This document shows, in pieces, positions 47,621 to 59,272 of a stretch of DNA of 64,000 nt. Made by a program: the position numbers and the translations under genes. Under the pieces are notes generated by a model. The model searched no databases. It was not told where the DNA came from and was given only the letters and a program-made list of their open reading frames with translations. The DNA is from Hymenoscyphus infarciens. Its lineage: Eukaryota; Ascomycota; Leotiomycetes; Helotiales; Helotiaceae. The number at the start of each line of letters is the position of its first letter. Position 1 is the first letter of the stretch. The stretch covers positions 1 to 64,000 of the forward strand of contig LLCB01000246.1 of the NCBI GenBank assembly GCA_001414345.1. The letters run 5' to 3'.

Positions 47621-49740
47621 TTATAAATTAGGAAGCTTTTAAGCGAATTATATATTAAAGTTATATAAAAAGTATATATTATATAGTAGTAGCATCTTTT
47701 ATTAGATCTATAAAGAGCCTTATAAATCAAGAGGCTTTTAATAGCACTTTCTAAGATATTTATATATAACTCCTTTAAAATAAGTAAGAAATCCCTCTCT
47801 TAAAATAAGTAATAAATTAATCTTAAACGCTAGCGTATATAGCCTATACTCTTATTATTCTATACCTCTAGTCTATATAATCTAATATCTCTAGCGTTAG
47901 CTATATTATAGATTATAATCAACTATTCTACTAGCTATAGTAGCGGTTTAAAAAGCGTTAAAGCGATCTTAGTAAGAAAGAAGTATTATAATATTAAAAT
48001 TAGGCCTAAATTAATCGTAGAGGAGAAGGAGAATTATATACTTTATATTAATAAAGAGAGTATTTAGAACGTTAGATATACTCTATTATAATATTAGTAG
48101 AATAAATAAGAGAGTAAATAAAGTAAATAAATACTTATAGTATCTAAGAACTCTTTCTTAACTAAATATACTTTAAGTAACGCCTCCTCGTATAAGTAGC
48201 TAGAGTATAATTGATTCTCTTTAAGGTTAGAGTTATTAGTAGTCTACTATATAATAAGTAAAATGCCTTATAAAATATAAGAGTATTTACTTATATATAG
48301 AATATAAATAGCTCGACTTTAGTAGTAGGAAAAACACTTAGTAGTACTATTAATATATTAAGTCCTATTCTTCTTTATAGTCTAGAAAGAGGTATTATAA
48401 TTAGATTATTATTATATATTTATTTATAAATTATAAGGCTTTTAAGAGTATATACTATAGACGTTCTTCTAAGTCGAGGTTGTTAATAAAGAGTATTATT
48501 TCTTAATAGCGACTATTCTAGTAGGCTTTCTAGGCTTTAAGATATATACTATATAAAAGACGTATTAGTAGATATAATTAGAAGTATTTAAGAGTGTTTA
48601 AGAGTATTCTAGAGCCTTAGAAGGCTCTCTAGGCTATAGAAAGTATATACTAGACTACGTAGACTTAGAGAGTAGCCTAATCCTATCTATATATAATAGC
48701 GCTATTTAAGAAGGTATAGAGCTAAACTATAACTATAGAGAGCTTTATAATCGATATTTAGCTAGGCGTACGTAAGTAGGAGATATATTAAAGGTATATT
48801 AGAAGTATAGAAGACGTTAGAGCTATAGTTATTTAGAATAACTTTAAAGCTATTCGTAATTCTATAAGAAATAATTTTTAGAGTTATATATAATAGGTAA
48901 TAAGATCGGACTTAAGCCTAATTAGGTTTAGGGGCCAAGACTTTTAGCGTAGGACCCCTTAGCGAGGACTAGCACTTTAACTTAGGAATAAGAGAGAGAA
49001 CTAGAGAGAGATATATTCGTGAATTAAGTGACTTAAGTGATATTTAGTATTTACTACCTCGAGGTTTTCAGGAATCTTCAGAGGAATATAATATAGAGTT
49101 AGAGTTAGGATTAGGATTAGGATTAGGATTAGAATTAGAATTTAGTAAGTGAATATTAAGAATAAGATAAAATATAAAGAGAAGAGATAATGATTTACTA
49201 AGAAGTGAGAAGTGAGAAGTGAGAAGTGATATTTTATAAAGCTAAGTTAATAAGAGAGATAAGATAAGATAAGATAAGATAAGATAAGCAGTTTTTTTAG
49301 TAAATATAAATATAAATATAAATATAAATATAAACTAGTTATACCTCTCTTATTATACTCCTTTTAGATTCTTAGTATACTATTTTCAGATTCTTAGTAT
49401 TTTACTTTAATCTTAATCTTAATCTTAATCTAGCTAGGTATAAGTATAAGAAGATATTATAAGTTAATAATTTCTTAGAGTTTAGATATTAGAAATATAA
49501 GAGGTTTAATATATACTATTTCTTTCTTTATTATAGCGGTAATAGTATAAGTAATAGTATAAGTAATAGTAATAGTAATAGTAAGTTCTTAGAAATAGAG
49601 ATATTAAGGTTTATATTTCTTTATTAGAGTAAGGCGGTATTTAATTATTAATAGAGTACTTAATTATTAATAGCTTAGCTTACTTAACTTAGTAATTAAG
49701 AGCTTACTTACGTAGAGTCAAATTTTAAGAGACGGAAGTT
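47621..49740. repeat. AT-rich block ending in a cluster of short tandem repeats
   Basis: RIP-like DNA without a surviving frame. Its last 700 bases hold many short tandem repeats: TTAGGA (about 49,099-49,135), GAAGTGA (about 49,203-49,229), AAGAT/AGATA (about 49,257-49,288), AATATA (about 49,305-49,334), AATCTT (about 49,410-49,430) and AGTAAT (about 49,550-49,585). Composition returns to normal at about 49,740, where TTGGCTTTTGGTGGGGG begins. Confidence 0.7.
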
Positions 49741-50322
49741 ATCGTAGCTTAGTTAGAGAAAAATGTTGGCTTTTGGTGGGGGTTTTATCAACTGAGCCAC
49801 GAAACGTGACAGCCCCGGGTGGTCCTGTCAGGTGATCTGTCACATCAAAGATGTTTTGAGAATGGACTCCATAAGAATAGTGTCGTTATATTAAGCTCCA
49901 AAAGGGATCAAATATCGACCGCCAAGCTGAGGTCTGTTCAATGTAAAAACCGACTATAATTGCGGCTATTTGACCCCATTCTCGAAGTCACCAAGTCACT
50001 TATCGTTATCTATCTCAGATCAAAGCGGGGTCACCCTCCTAGAACAGCCACGCACATTCCAAGGTCATTTTCTCAATCACCCGCACGTATGAGGCGGAGT
50101 ATCCAAATGAGAATCATCAAATGAACGGAGTCGTAGAAATCAAGGTGCATGATACATCTCTATTCCGTCCGAGAACTTTTGGTTAACAGCTACATCTTAG
50201 GACCTATCAAGTTATCGGCTCTTAGAAAGGCAAGTTCAAAATTCACCAGAAGCGGTCTGGACTCCTCTGGTAACTTGAACAGCATACCTCCTCCAACTCA
50301 AACACATCAACCTGTCTAAGTC
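49741..50322. other. Upstream region of the P450 gene
   Basis: Normal composition, adjoining heterochromatin-like DNA on the left. The sequence just before the P450 start is C/A-rich (CCTCCAACTCAAACACATCA), like other fungal leaders. No gene seen. Confidence 0.5.
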
Positions 50323-52144
50323 ATGTTCTCATTCAGCATCCCAATCCTTGGATACATTCTTCTATCCCTCGCAGCACTTTATAGATTCATCATCCAACCA
50401 GCATTTGTCTCACCCCTTTCCAAAATACCCAACGCTCATTGGTCTGCTCCCTTTTCGTCTTTCTGGATTCTTTGGACACGATGGAGATGTCATGAGAACC
50501 GTTCTCTGCATGCGGCACATGTTTCTTATGGCCCGGTCATTCGTATTGCACCGAATGAGCTAAGTACCAATGATGTAAATGGACTGAGGACTGTTTATGC
50601 TGGTGGGTTTGAGAAGGGGGAGTGGTATTCTATATTTGATAATTATGGGTGAGTCCCAAGCCTCCTTTTAAAAAAATGGAAACTGGAAATTCCATCCTTT
50701 TCAATCCATGATTACCCGAGAATATCTCGCACAATAATATAAAGGGCGCCAAAGTGCTATGACCAAATGTTCACTAATAAGAATACAGAGTACCATGCAT
50801 GTTCTCTTCCTGGCACTCTCGTACTCACTCAGTTCGAAAACGTATGATCTCAAACACTTATTCCAAATCCAATATCCAAAACTCGCCTGCGCTTGCAGCA
50901 CAATCAAAAATCATTCTGTACTCTCGTCTACTCCCGATTCTCTCATCGCCTCCAGCGAGGGCTGGCATTGATGTTCATTCGACGTTTAATGCTGCAACCA
51001 TGGACTTCATTACTGCCTATTTGTTTGGCCTCAAGAACAGCTCCAATTTCCTCCAGAATGTAGAGGAGCGTGAACACTGGCTTGGGTTATACCACAGTCG
51101 AAAGACTCATACATTTTGGTCGCAAGAACTTCCTCGTTTCACCTCATTTCTGAAGAATCTTGGTATACGACTTGTCCCGAAATGGGTTGATGCCGCCAAC
51201 CAAGAACTCGAGGATTGGACAAGAAAGAAATGCGATTTCACGACCTCATATTTGAAAGAGCTTGCCTCAAGAGATGAGAATCCTGCAAATGAACCAGTAG
51301 TGATGAAAGCAATGCTATGCGGAATCTCCAAAGAAGAAAAAACGAAAGGGGAAGACTCGGTTTTGGCGAGCGAGACTTTGAAATACCCGGAACTCAGCAT
51401 TGCATCTGAGATGATCGACCACTTGGCAGCAGGACACGAGACCGCTGGAATTACACTCACGTATATCTCTTGGCACCTCTCACAAGATGTTGCACTTCAA
51501 GACAAACTTCGAGCTTCACTTCTCTCTTTGTCAAAGCCGATTTCTCTCAATGGAAAGGATTATTATCAGGAACTACCCTGTTCCAAAGACCTCGATAACC
51601 TCCCACTCCTCCATGCAGTCATAATGGAAACCCTTCGTCTCAATGCAGCCATACCAGGTGGCCAACCCCGCATGAGTCCCTACCCATCCAGCACCATATC
51701 CTCCTTTCCCATACCAGGTGGTGTAAGAATAAATGCACAAGCTCACAGCGTGCATCGAAATCCAAGCGTTTACCCCTCACCTGAGACTTGGGATCACACA
51801 CGATGGGTGGATGATTCGAATGGTTATTCCGAAGAGCAACGACGGGAAAGAGATCGCTGGTTCTGGGCATTTAGTAGCGGAGGACGGATGTGCGTGGGAA
51901 GTAATTTTGCTATGCATGGTTTGTTGTTCCCTTTTTCCACCCCTTATAAGTCATGCTTAGCTTGAAGAATATTCGCTAATTGTGAGTCGTGAAAATTGCA
52001 GAGATAAAACTTATTATTGCGGCTATTTACACCAATTTCCGTACGCACATTTTTGATGATGAGGGGATTGAACAAGAAGATGGTTATACTACTGGGCCCG
52101 CCGGAAACAAGTTGGTTTTGAAATTTGAGAAAGTTGTGGAATGA
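50323..52144 (+). CDS. Cytochrome P450 monooxygenase
   Basis: This is a heme-thiolate monooxygenase anchored in the ER membrane by an N-terminal hydrophobic segment (residues about 3-25). Exons are 50323-50648, 50789-51918 and 52002-52144; introns have GTGAGT/ACAG (140 bp, CACTAAT branch) and GTTTGT/GCAG ends (83 bp). The protein has about 532 residues, normal for the family. Landmarks are the I-helix AAGHETAG (about 322), the K-helix ETLR (about 388) and the heme loop FSSGGRMCVG with the cysteine ligand at about 477. The substrate is unknown. The order P450 then GH105 on the same strand, 0.7 kb apart, gives no firm functional link. The exon 1/2 junction restores NYGVPCMFSS. Confidence 0.88.
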
Positions 52145-52869
52145 TCAATTAGTTTGAAATTTTTTAGTGGTTAGAAGTAAGTACATCTGGTTAGCTCTCT
52201 ATCAAAATTCGACCCAGTGTTCACATCTCGAATACGAAAGCGCGAGTAAATTAGTCTTATTCGCGGCTTGTCTTATGTAAAGATAGTTAATACGTCTTGA
52301 ATCTTGGCTAGATCACGTGAGGGGTTTCAAGTATTTTGAAAATTGCTCCGAAAACAGGGAGAAGACTATACAGAGGTAAGTTACTGTGCGATAAGTTACT
52401 AATTTTCTAGCGATTTATAGGGTCGCATTCAAATCCATCTCATGAACCTCTGTGACAACATTTCTGCGATCACGGTAAATCAGTTTCTCCATATCACTTT
52501 ATCCGGAGCCGCCAAGTCTGGCCAAGTCGGGGTGATCACTGAATAATCCCCCAGCATTAAGTAAAACATTAACAAATCTCTCCCCAGTAACCCCACTTGG
52601 AAATTCTCCATGAATCCGAAGAAGACGTTTACAGTTCCCTCTACAAAATGAGAAAAGTCAATGATAGTTCGCCAAGAGTATGGAATTTGGTTTGTTTCAA
52701 TCGCAATTGCCACCCCTCTTTTCTCGGGTTTTTATTTCGTATTAAACAACTCCAGCTCTTGTTGGTCTTTTCTTTCTTCCGGTTCACTCCACTTCTCGTC
52801 ATTTGGTTTCTCACGTTCGTTCGTTGAGTTGTTCTCTCGCGACTTTCGTTGACTGCACGTGTGCTCACG
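52145..52869. other. Intergenic region between P450 and GH105 genes
   Basis: Moderately AT-rich, with only short frames that conflict with one another. The last ~150 bases are TC-rich (CTTTTCTTTCTTCCGGTTCA) and probably the leader of the GH105 gene. No gene or RNA seen. Confidence 0.5.
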
Positions 52870-54165
52870 ATGAAGACCACACTTCCCCTCCTCGCTGCCG
52901 CGACAGTAAATGCTGCTACTCAGTGCACCACTCCCAGGCTATCTGTTCGAGGAGCTGATACAATCGTCCTCCGAGATTATGCCAATGGTCTCAGATCCGG
53001 AGCCCCATTCATCACTTACGAGCATGGCGTCGCCTGGAAAGCCCTTGAGATGGTTTACAACGCTACCAGCAACGAAGATTATGTCACACACATCACCAAG
53101 GGGGTCGACAATATTGTTACCACGGAAGGAGGGTTAAATGATTATAATTTGACATATTACACCCTTGACGATGTGAGGATTGGAGAGACTCTGATCTACC
53201 TGTAAACCTTCTCCCCTCGGAATTTCGTGAAGCTTGAAATTAATGGGAGCAATAGAAACAAGAATACCGGGGAGGCAAAATACAAAGGAGCAGCTGATCT
53301 TCTCCGATCCCAACTCTACACCAACCCCAGAAATGCAGCTGGAGGTTTCTGGCATCGCTCCACTTACCCCAACCAAATGTGGCTCGATGGACTCTACATG
53401 GTGTCCCCATTTTACGCCCATCACACCGCAGTCTATGCTCCAACAAACACCACAGCATTTGACGATATCATCAACCAATTTGAACTTGTCCACACAAACT
53501 GTGTGAACTCCAACACCAGCCAAACCGGATTGTTGAAACACGGTTACGATAGCACACGCACTGCTGTTTGGGCAGATGCTGCCACCGGGGCTTCTCCTGA
53601 ATCATGGAACAGAGCTTTGGGGTGGTATGTCATTGCCATCGTTGATGTGTTGGATTTCCTTCCAACAAGTCACTCCGGTTTTGCAACTCTCAAAACTATT
53701 CTTGAAGAGACTGTTGCTGGTATCGCCAAGGCCGTCGATGCGGACTCCAAGCTTTGGTGGTTGGTAATGACTCAACCTGGCAAGGCAAAGAACTATATTG
53801 AAAGCAGCGGCTCGGCCATGTTCGTTTACGCTGTGTTGAAGGGAATCAGATTGGGATATTTGAACGCTGAGTACCTTCCAACATTTACTGCTGCATATGA
53901 GGCTTTGGTAGAGAAGTTTGTGAGAGATGCAGGCGATGGAGGAATTGATTGGGCCGGTACTGTTAGTGTCGGAAGTTTGAGCGGGAAGGGTGATTTCGAT
54001 GTGAGTACCTTACTCGTTCTCCCTTTTGTCAGTTGCTTTTTTGGAGTGCTGCTAACTGATTAGTACTATGTTTCTGTTGCCCTTGCTACAAATGACTTGA
54101 AAGGATTGGGTCCATTTATCATGGCTAGCGTGGAGTACGAGAAAATTAATTGCGAAGAAGCATAG
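52870..54165 (+). CDS. Glycoside hydrolase family 105, unsaturated rhamnogalacturonyl hydrolase
   Basis: It would hydrate and cleave the unsaturated galacturonyl residue left at the end of pectin oligomers by rhamnogalacturonan lyases. Exons are 52870-53201, 53256-54000 and 54064-54165. The first intron (54 bp, GTAAAC to ATAG) removes an in-frame TAA and joins ETLIYL to NKNTGEAKYK; the second has a GTGAGT donor and GCTAACTGATTAG end. The mature-type length is about 392 residues. A short hydrophobic N-terminus (MKTTLPLLAAATVNA) looks like a signal peptide, so the enzyme is likely secreted. Family landmarks are LDDVRIGETL (about 98-107), QMWLDGLYMVSPFY (about 152-165), where the two Asp positions fit the YteR active-site pair, and SPESWNRALGWY (about 222). 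It converges with the catalase gene. Confidence 0.9.
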
Positions 54166-55309
54166 CACACCGGTCATTTATAACTTCTCGAATATTAAAA
54201 GGAGTTCTGTACATCTAGTCTCGGTTTAGTCCATGGGCATTGTCCGGTTATATGCAGAAGCGAATGATAGGAGTTGGAGGTCCCTGTCAAGGGGTTGGAA
54301 AACGATGCGCCACCGCTTAAAACTGCCCGATTAACACTTTTCAATCGATTGCCACCCGAGCTTTTATTTATACCAGGGGACACACGTTTTGTAGCGTTTT
54401 AGATTAAAGCAGAAGCAAAAAAGGCGCTCGAGAAACTTGAGTTGAAATTGAATCTTGGGAGCTACAGGTCTTGGCACAAACAGGTTCTTTTGAAATATTT
54501 CAAGGGGTACGATGAAGGATACAACAAGGAATGTAAATCCCTTACAATAGCTTTCTCTGATGGAAAACTCAATCAATTAAAGGCCTCGACCAAATCCCTC
54601 CCCTCTTGGTCTCCGAGTTTGCTCCGATGACACGACTAAAATCTCAATAAAAACTCTGACGCTGACGCTGATGAACCCCGCGTACTCCGTATTCCGTATG
54701 TACCTTACTCCACACACACGGCGAGATGGCGGCATGATCGATTCAAAGCTTGCTTCTTACATGTTTCTGACGTGAGGGTGCTCTTTTCGTCAGCACTTTG
54801 ATTTTGAATAAGATCGATTGGATGTGAGAACTCATGTGCTGCCACAGAATTTACACTGGATGAGGCTAAATTTTCGACCAATATAACAATTGAGAAGGGT
54901 ATGAGAATTTACGAGCTGTTGTAGGTTACCAATGAAATATTGTTCAAGGGTAATATGCTAACTCTTCTGGAACTCCGGTGCACACGACCGGGTTTTTCTC
55001 AACTTCTGTAATACTAGTTCCAGTGATAATGTTACACAGCGTTGAGGAATGCTTTAGGTTCGTAATTGAGGGAGATGATCTTTTCTGATATGAGAAAAGA
55101 GGAGCTAATACACCATTGTACTAAACAGCCCAATGATTTGATAACGGGTTTCTCAAGTTAAAGCATCGTTAAGTGAATCAACGATGTTCATTGATACCCA
55201 AACTATCCTTTGCTACGTAATAAGAATTGCCCCTTTTAACTTTGTTGCTTCTCCAGGGCAAAATCACACCCCATCTCTTCCCCCACCTCAAAGGTCTTTT
55301 TCCAAACAT
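54166..55309. other. Intergenic region between convergent GH105 and catalase genes
   Basis: Shared 3' flank of two convergent genes. Only short frames of about 60-70 codons are present and none resembles a known family. No repeat or RNA gene seen. Confidence 0.55.
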
Positions 55310-56987
55310 TCAAACTCCCATGGCTTCATCTATCCTCTTAGCCATGGTCTCGTCAACCTTCTTGAAAACTTCCACTGCCTCCTCTCTCACTCGTGGAATA
55401 GCCCCTTTCAAATGAGCGGCCACATTACTGACGAAAGCCTCTTGTTGACCTGTTTTCCCGAAAACGCCCCACAAATCTCTGGCTTGCGTAAAGTCATCAT
55501 CTTCGATTGTTGTGGTGTATGCTGCAACCTTTCCGACCCACTCATCATGAGCTTTACTAGCCTCTCCATAATTCGTTGGTCGTAAACTAGTTCTCACGTA
55601 GTTGGGGTCCGGTCCGTAGTTTCCTCTAAAATTTGATGCTCCGTCTCGTTGAAAAGGAGAATAGACGGGAGAGTGAGCATGGTTGGGAGGCAGTTGTTGA
55701 TAATTTGCACCGAGCCGGTATCTTTGTGCATCTGGGTATGAGAACATTCGTGCTTGAAGCATTGGGTCTGCAGAAGATGCAATCCCAGGAACCAAGTTAG
55801 AGGGGGAGAAAGCGACTTGCTCGATATCGTTAAAGTAATTTTGTGGCTGGTTTCAAATCAGCGATTATCCTTTTGTGTAGGTGGAATACCTTTTCAGACT
55901 CACATTTCTGTTCAACTCTACCTTGCCAAATGGAATCAACGGATAATCACTATGAGGCCAGACTTTGGTCATGTCAAAGATGTTCCATCGATACGTCTCT
56001 GCGTCTTTCGGCTCCATAACCTGGCAATAAACTGTCCAGGAAGGATATTCCTTCCTCTCAATGGCTTCAAAGAGATCCCTGACATGGTAATCTGGAGCCT
56101 CTCCCGCCAATTTGGTGGCTTCTTCTTCGCTAAAGTTGCGGATGCCTTGATCCGTCTTGAGATGGATCTTAACATATTTGAAAGAACCATCGGGCTTTGT
56201 AAACTTGTATGTGTGCCCAGAAAACGCGTCGATATGTCGAAGCGAGCTGGGAGTTCCTCGATCGGAAAATAGGTGCATTAGTTCGTGCGTTCCTTCTTGG
56301 TTGTTGTTGTGGAAATCCCAGAACATCGTAGGATCTGTTCGATGTCAGCGTAAACTTTGCAAGACCTTTAAAAGCAGCAGCTTACCTCGCAGGTTCGTCT
56401 GTGGGTGTCTTTTGTGCGATCGATTCAAGCTCGGGAACTTAATTGGGTCTCTAATGAAGAAGACGGGCTGTGATATATCAGTAACATTTCAACGACTTTC
56501 TTGAAACACGCGACATACAGTATTGTTAAAAACCCAATCATGGTTTCCTTCCTCGGTGTAAAATTTGATACTCCAGCCTCGTGGATCTCTCGATGTGTCT
56601 GCACTTCCTCTCTCGGGTCCCACTGTAGAAATTCTCACCAAGGCCTCAGTCTTCTTTCCAATCTCACTTAGGAACTTTGCTGAAGTGATCGAAGAAATAT
56701 CATGTGTAACCGTAAAGGTACCAAAAGCACCAGCAGCCTTGGAATGAACAACACGCTCAGGAATTCGTTCTCTGGCGAAGTGCGCAAGGGTCTCGATAAG
56801 CTGTGTGTCTTCTAACAGAAGAAGACCACCTCCACCAGGCCGGTTGATGCGTAGAGAAGTTGTTGGATCTCCTATTGGGTTACCTTCCGCGAGGGTGTAT
56901 GTTGGAGTAGAGTTCGAGTTTAACTACGTTGATATTAGTTGAAGCTTTAATAGTGCTTGCGGGACAATTCCTTACCTGCGAAGCCAT
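55310..56987 (-). CDS. Monofunctional heme catalase, small-subunit type
   Basis: It decomposes H2O2 to water and oxygen. Five exons: 56987-56976 (only MASQ), 56923-56519, 56467-56386, 56334-55904 and 55846-55310, with short introns of 51-57 bp, giving 488 residues. Catalytic His64 sits in [12 protein letters not shown], Asn137 in [11 protein letters not shown], and the heme-iron Tyr347 and Arg343 in [14 protein letters not shown]. Spacing matches small-subunit catalases (His to Asn 73 residues; Arg to Tyr 4). There is no signal peptide and no obvious C-terminal peroxisomal SKL (ends EAMGV), so it is probably cytosolic. Odd points: the usual GNWDxVGNNTP is [11 protein letters not shown], replacing Trp by His132 and the Gly before the catalytic Asn by Phe136. 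It is divergent from the bZIP gene 1.4 kb away. Confidence 0.93.
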
Positions 56988-58399
56988 TTTGAAGGTGGGT
57001 TGTGAAGCTTTGTGGTTGTTTATCGTAAAATGAGAGGGATTGAAAGAGTCTATGCTGGCTATGGTATCAATAATTAACATATGAAGAAGGAATTGGTTTA
57101 TATGTCCTTTACCTAGGCAAACATCATGTTGACTCACCCCCCGAGTTACCTAATCGATGTCTACTTGACCTCAGGATTGCCCCGCTTTACATGCGCATAG
57201 CATAACTAAACAGAATCGACCACCCTGTAGATAGAAGAAGTGGCAGTAATTAGGTCGCACCCAAGGCAGCCCGCGACGTGTAGAGCTTAACGCAAGTACT
57301 ATGAAAACTACTTAGAAGCTGGATAACACTTAATATCTTCTGCGTCTACCAATATTTTTGTTTTTGTTTTTGTTTTTGCAATTTTTCCACATTGTGTTAT
57401 TCGCTGCTGCGAAATTTTGTAGGGTCGCTAATTACTGCCACTTATTCTGTCCACAGGGTACACCACCATGAAGTCATAAGTAAACACCCAGACTTGGTCA
57501 ATTGTGCCTGGAACCCTGAATTGCCATGGCAAATTTCGAACAACCGATGATGACGAATAATCGTTCATTCATTGATTACCACATTCAAAATACAAACCTG
57601 ATATCGTACTGCCCCACAACTTCAAGAATAAACCAAGGGGTAGGGATGCACCCCGTAAAGAAGCGAGCCAATGGCATACTCAGCATCTTGCATGCTAGAT
57701 GTACCATTAAGAAAAGTACAACATACGAAAAAAGAGGAACTAAAACGGAATTAACTCTTGAGGACCCTGGCATTGTACATTACGCACTACCCCGTTCTTA
57801 AAACCCCAACGTGCATCCCGAGGTCATGTTCGCCTCCTCACCGTAATCGCTACACACGTTCGGCGCTCGGCCATCTCGCTGGCACGCTGGGGCAGCGAGA
57901 CGTTATTGTACCCCCGATTTAATTCCGCTCACACATAAAATGCTCCCACCATGAACCCGAAGTTTCGCATGTTCCCATTTACCTACACAGCGGCCTCAAT
58001 GATGTCATCCTGTGGTAATATCTGTGGTTCAAGAACCCCAAAACAAATCGGCAATCAGAAATGAAGCCGAAATGCCGCACTCCCGGACGACACTCTAGAC
58101 CCAAGGGTTGGAAACCCTCAATTATAATCACGGTCGTTGGCCAGAAATCTCTGAAGCGGGTCTGCTCCGATATGGAGGAAAGTCGGCGGGTATAAACTCG
58201 AAATGCACATATGAGACGGAAGTATGCACCCGTGGTCTCACTGAAGCCAAAGCACGAAGAAGGTGGATGCCAAGTAAGAGTGCTGATACTTAAGCAACCG
58301 ACAGATCTAGTGCTCTTTTCTCGCATATCGGAAAACACTCCAAGTCTTGGAAACCCCCTTCCAAAGCATCCCACACCCACTCACCACATCTATACTATT
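56988..58399. other. Divergent intergenic region between catalase and bZIP genes
   Basis: This presumably holds both promoters. It contains the MITE-like element at 57,222-57,459 and a TTTTTG repeat tract inside it (about 57,354-57,376). A 91-codon ATG frame at 57,526-57,801 has no recognisable domain and is not called. Confidence 0.55.
57222..57459. mobile_element. MITE-like element with terminal inverted repeats, copy 1
   Basis: A 238-bp segment begins ACCCTGTAGATAGAAGAAGT and its right end, read on the minus strand, begins ACCCTGTGGACAGAATAAGT. Both continue into GGCAGTAATTAG, giving inverted repeats of about 37 bp with a few mismatches. There is no coding frame inside, as expected of a non-autonomous DNA transposon derivative. 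No convincing target-site duplication was found. It lies between the divergent catalase and bZIP genes. Confidence 0.7.
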
Positions 58400-59272
58400 A
58401 TGGCCTTATCAGACAAGAATCTTGCAAGGGTCGACTGTGATTTTGATTCGCTACTAAGCGAGAATTTTTCTCAGGGGGATCTATCAGTGCCTCACGACAT
58501 TTTAGCGTCACTGGTAAGTTGTGTCTCTTCCCTTGATTGGTCATCCGAAAGTACCGGCACTGACCAGATGCTTTAAAAGGACTACAATTCATTCCTCTTT
58601 TCTCTTGAAGGATCCTCTGGAAGTTTGCCAACATCCATTCTCAAAATCGGACCAAAAAACCCATCACCGAAGATGCAGAACCAAACCCAAGATAACTCCG
58701 AGTCCAATCTCTGGTGGTGTAGCGAAGATACAAACGACATCATGTGCCCCGGACTTGAACTTGAAACGACCGGATTCGAATTCAGGAGTAGTGAATCTCT
58801 AGATTCGTCACTTCCAGAGCAAGATTCTTGGTCCACGCTATCATCCCCTTCATCAACAACCTCACAACTTCCAAATCCATCGACACCAAAAGAAACGTCA
58901 CCAATCACCTTCGCCTACCTAGGAAAGGCAACAACCTCAACCACCTCTTCAAAACCCAAGTCAACAAAGGTCGAAAAGCTAGAGGTAAGCACACTCTTGC
59001 ACTTTTGAGCCCACGTATTGATTTTACAATAGAAACGCCGAGAAAAGAACCGCACATCGCAAAGGAGATACAGGGAGAGGAAGGAGAAGTATATCCAAGA
59101 TCTCGAGAATCAGTTGCGAGAAGTCCAGAGGAGGTACGATTTGTTGCAAGCACGTTTGAACCCCACGGTGGACGAGGTCTTGCCCGCCAAGGGATGTGTG
59201 GAAAATTCAGAATGGCAGTGGCCGGAAGTGGGGTTGGAAAAAGACATGGGGGAGGACGTGGAGTTCAATTAA
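58400..59272 (+). CDS. bZIP transcription factor, small
   Basis: This is a predicted nuclear DNA-binding factor. Exons are 58400-58513, 58580-58984 and 59033-59272; intron 1 (66 bp) has a GTAAGT donor and TTAAAAG acceptor, and intron 2 (48 bp) GTAAGC to ACAATAG. The product is about 252 residues. Residues 1-170 are acidic/Ser-rich, then exon 3 opens directly with the basic region KRREKNRTSQRRYRERKEKY (174-193), with the fungal signature N-X2-S-Q-R-X2-R, followed by a leucine-zipper-like stretch (LENQLREVQRRYDLLQARL). The short C-terminus contains EWQWPEVGLEKDMGED. Acceptor choice in intron 1 is the one that keeps frame; the nearer CAG at 58,565 would hit a stop. Its targets are unknown. Confidence 0.85.

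Noticed and set aside
49099..49135. TTAGGA repeats as a possible interstitial telomere
   Set aside because: Fungal telomeres are TTAGGG. RIP cannot turn GGG into GGA by a CpA rule, and the tract sits among several unrelated microsatellites.
50649..50788. Continuation of coding sequence through the first P450 intron
   Set aside because: All frames through this stretch either stop or break the P450 alignment. Splicing with the GTGAGT/ACAG pair gives a family-like junction.
57526..57801. 91-codon ATG frame between catalase and bZIP genes
   Set aside because: No recognisable motif, signal peptide or splice signals. Length is within chance for this composition.
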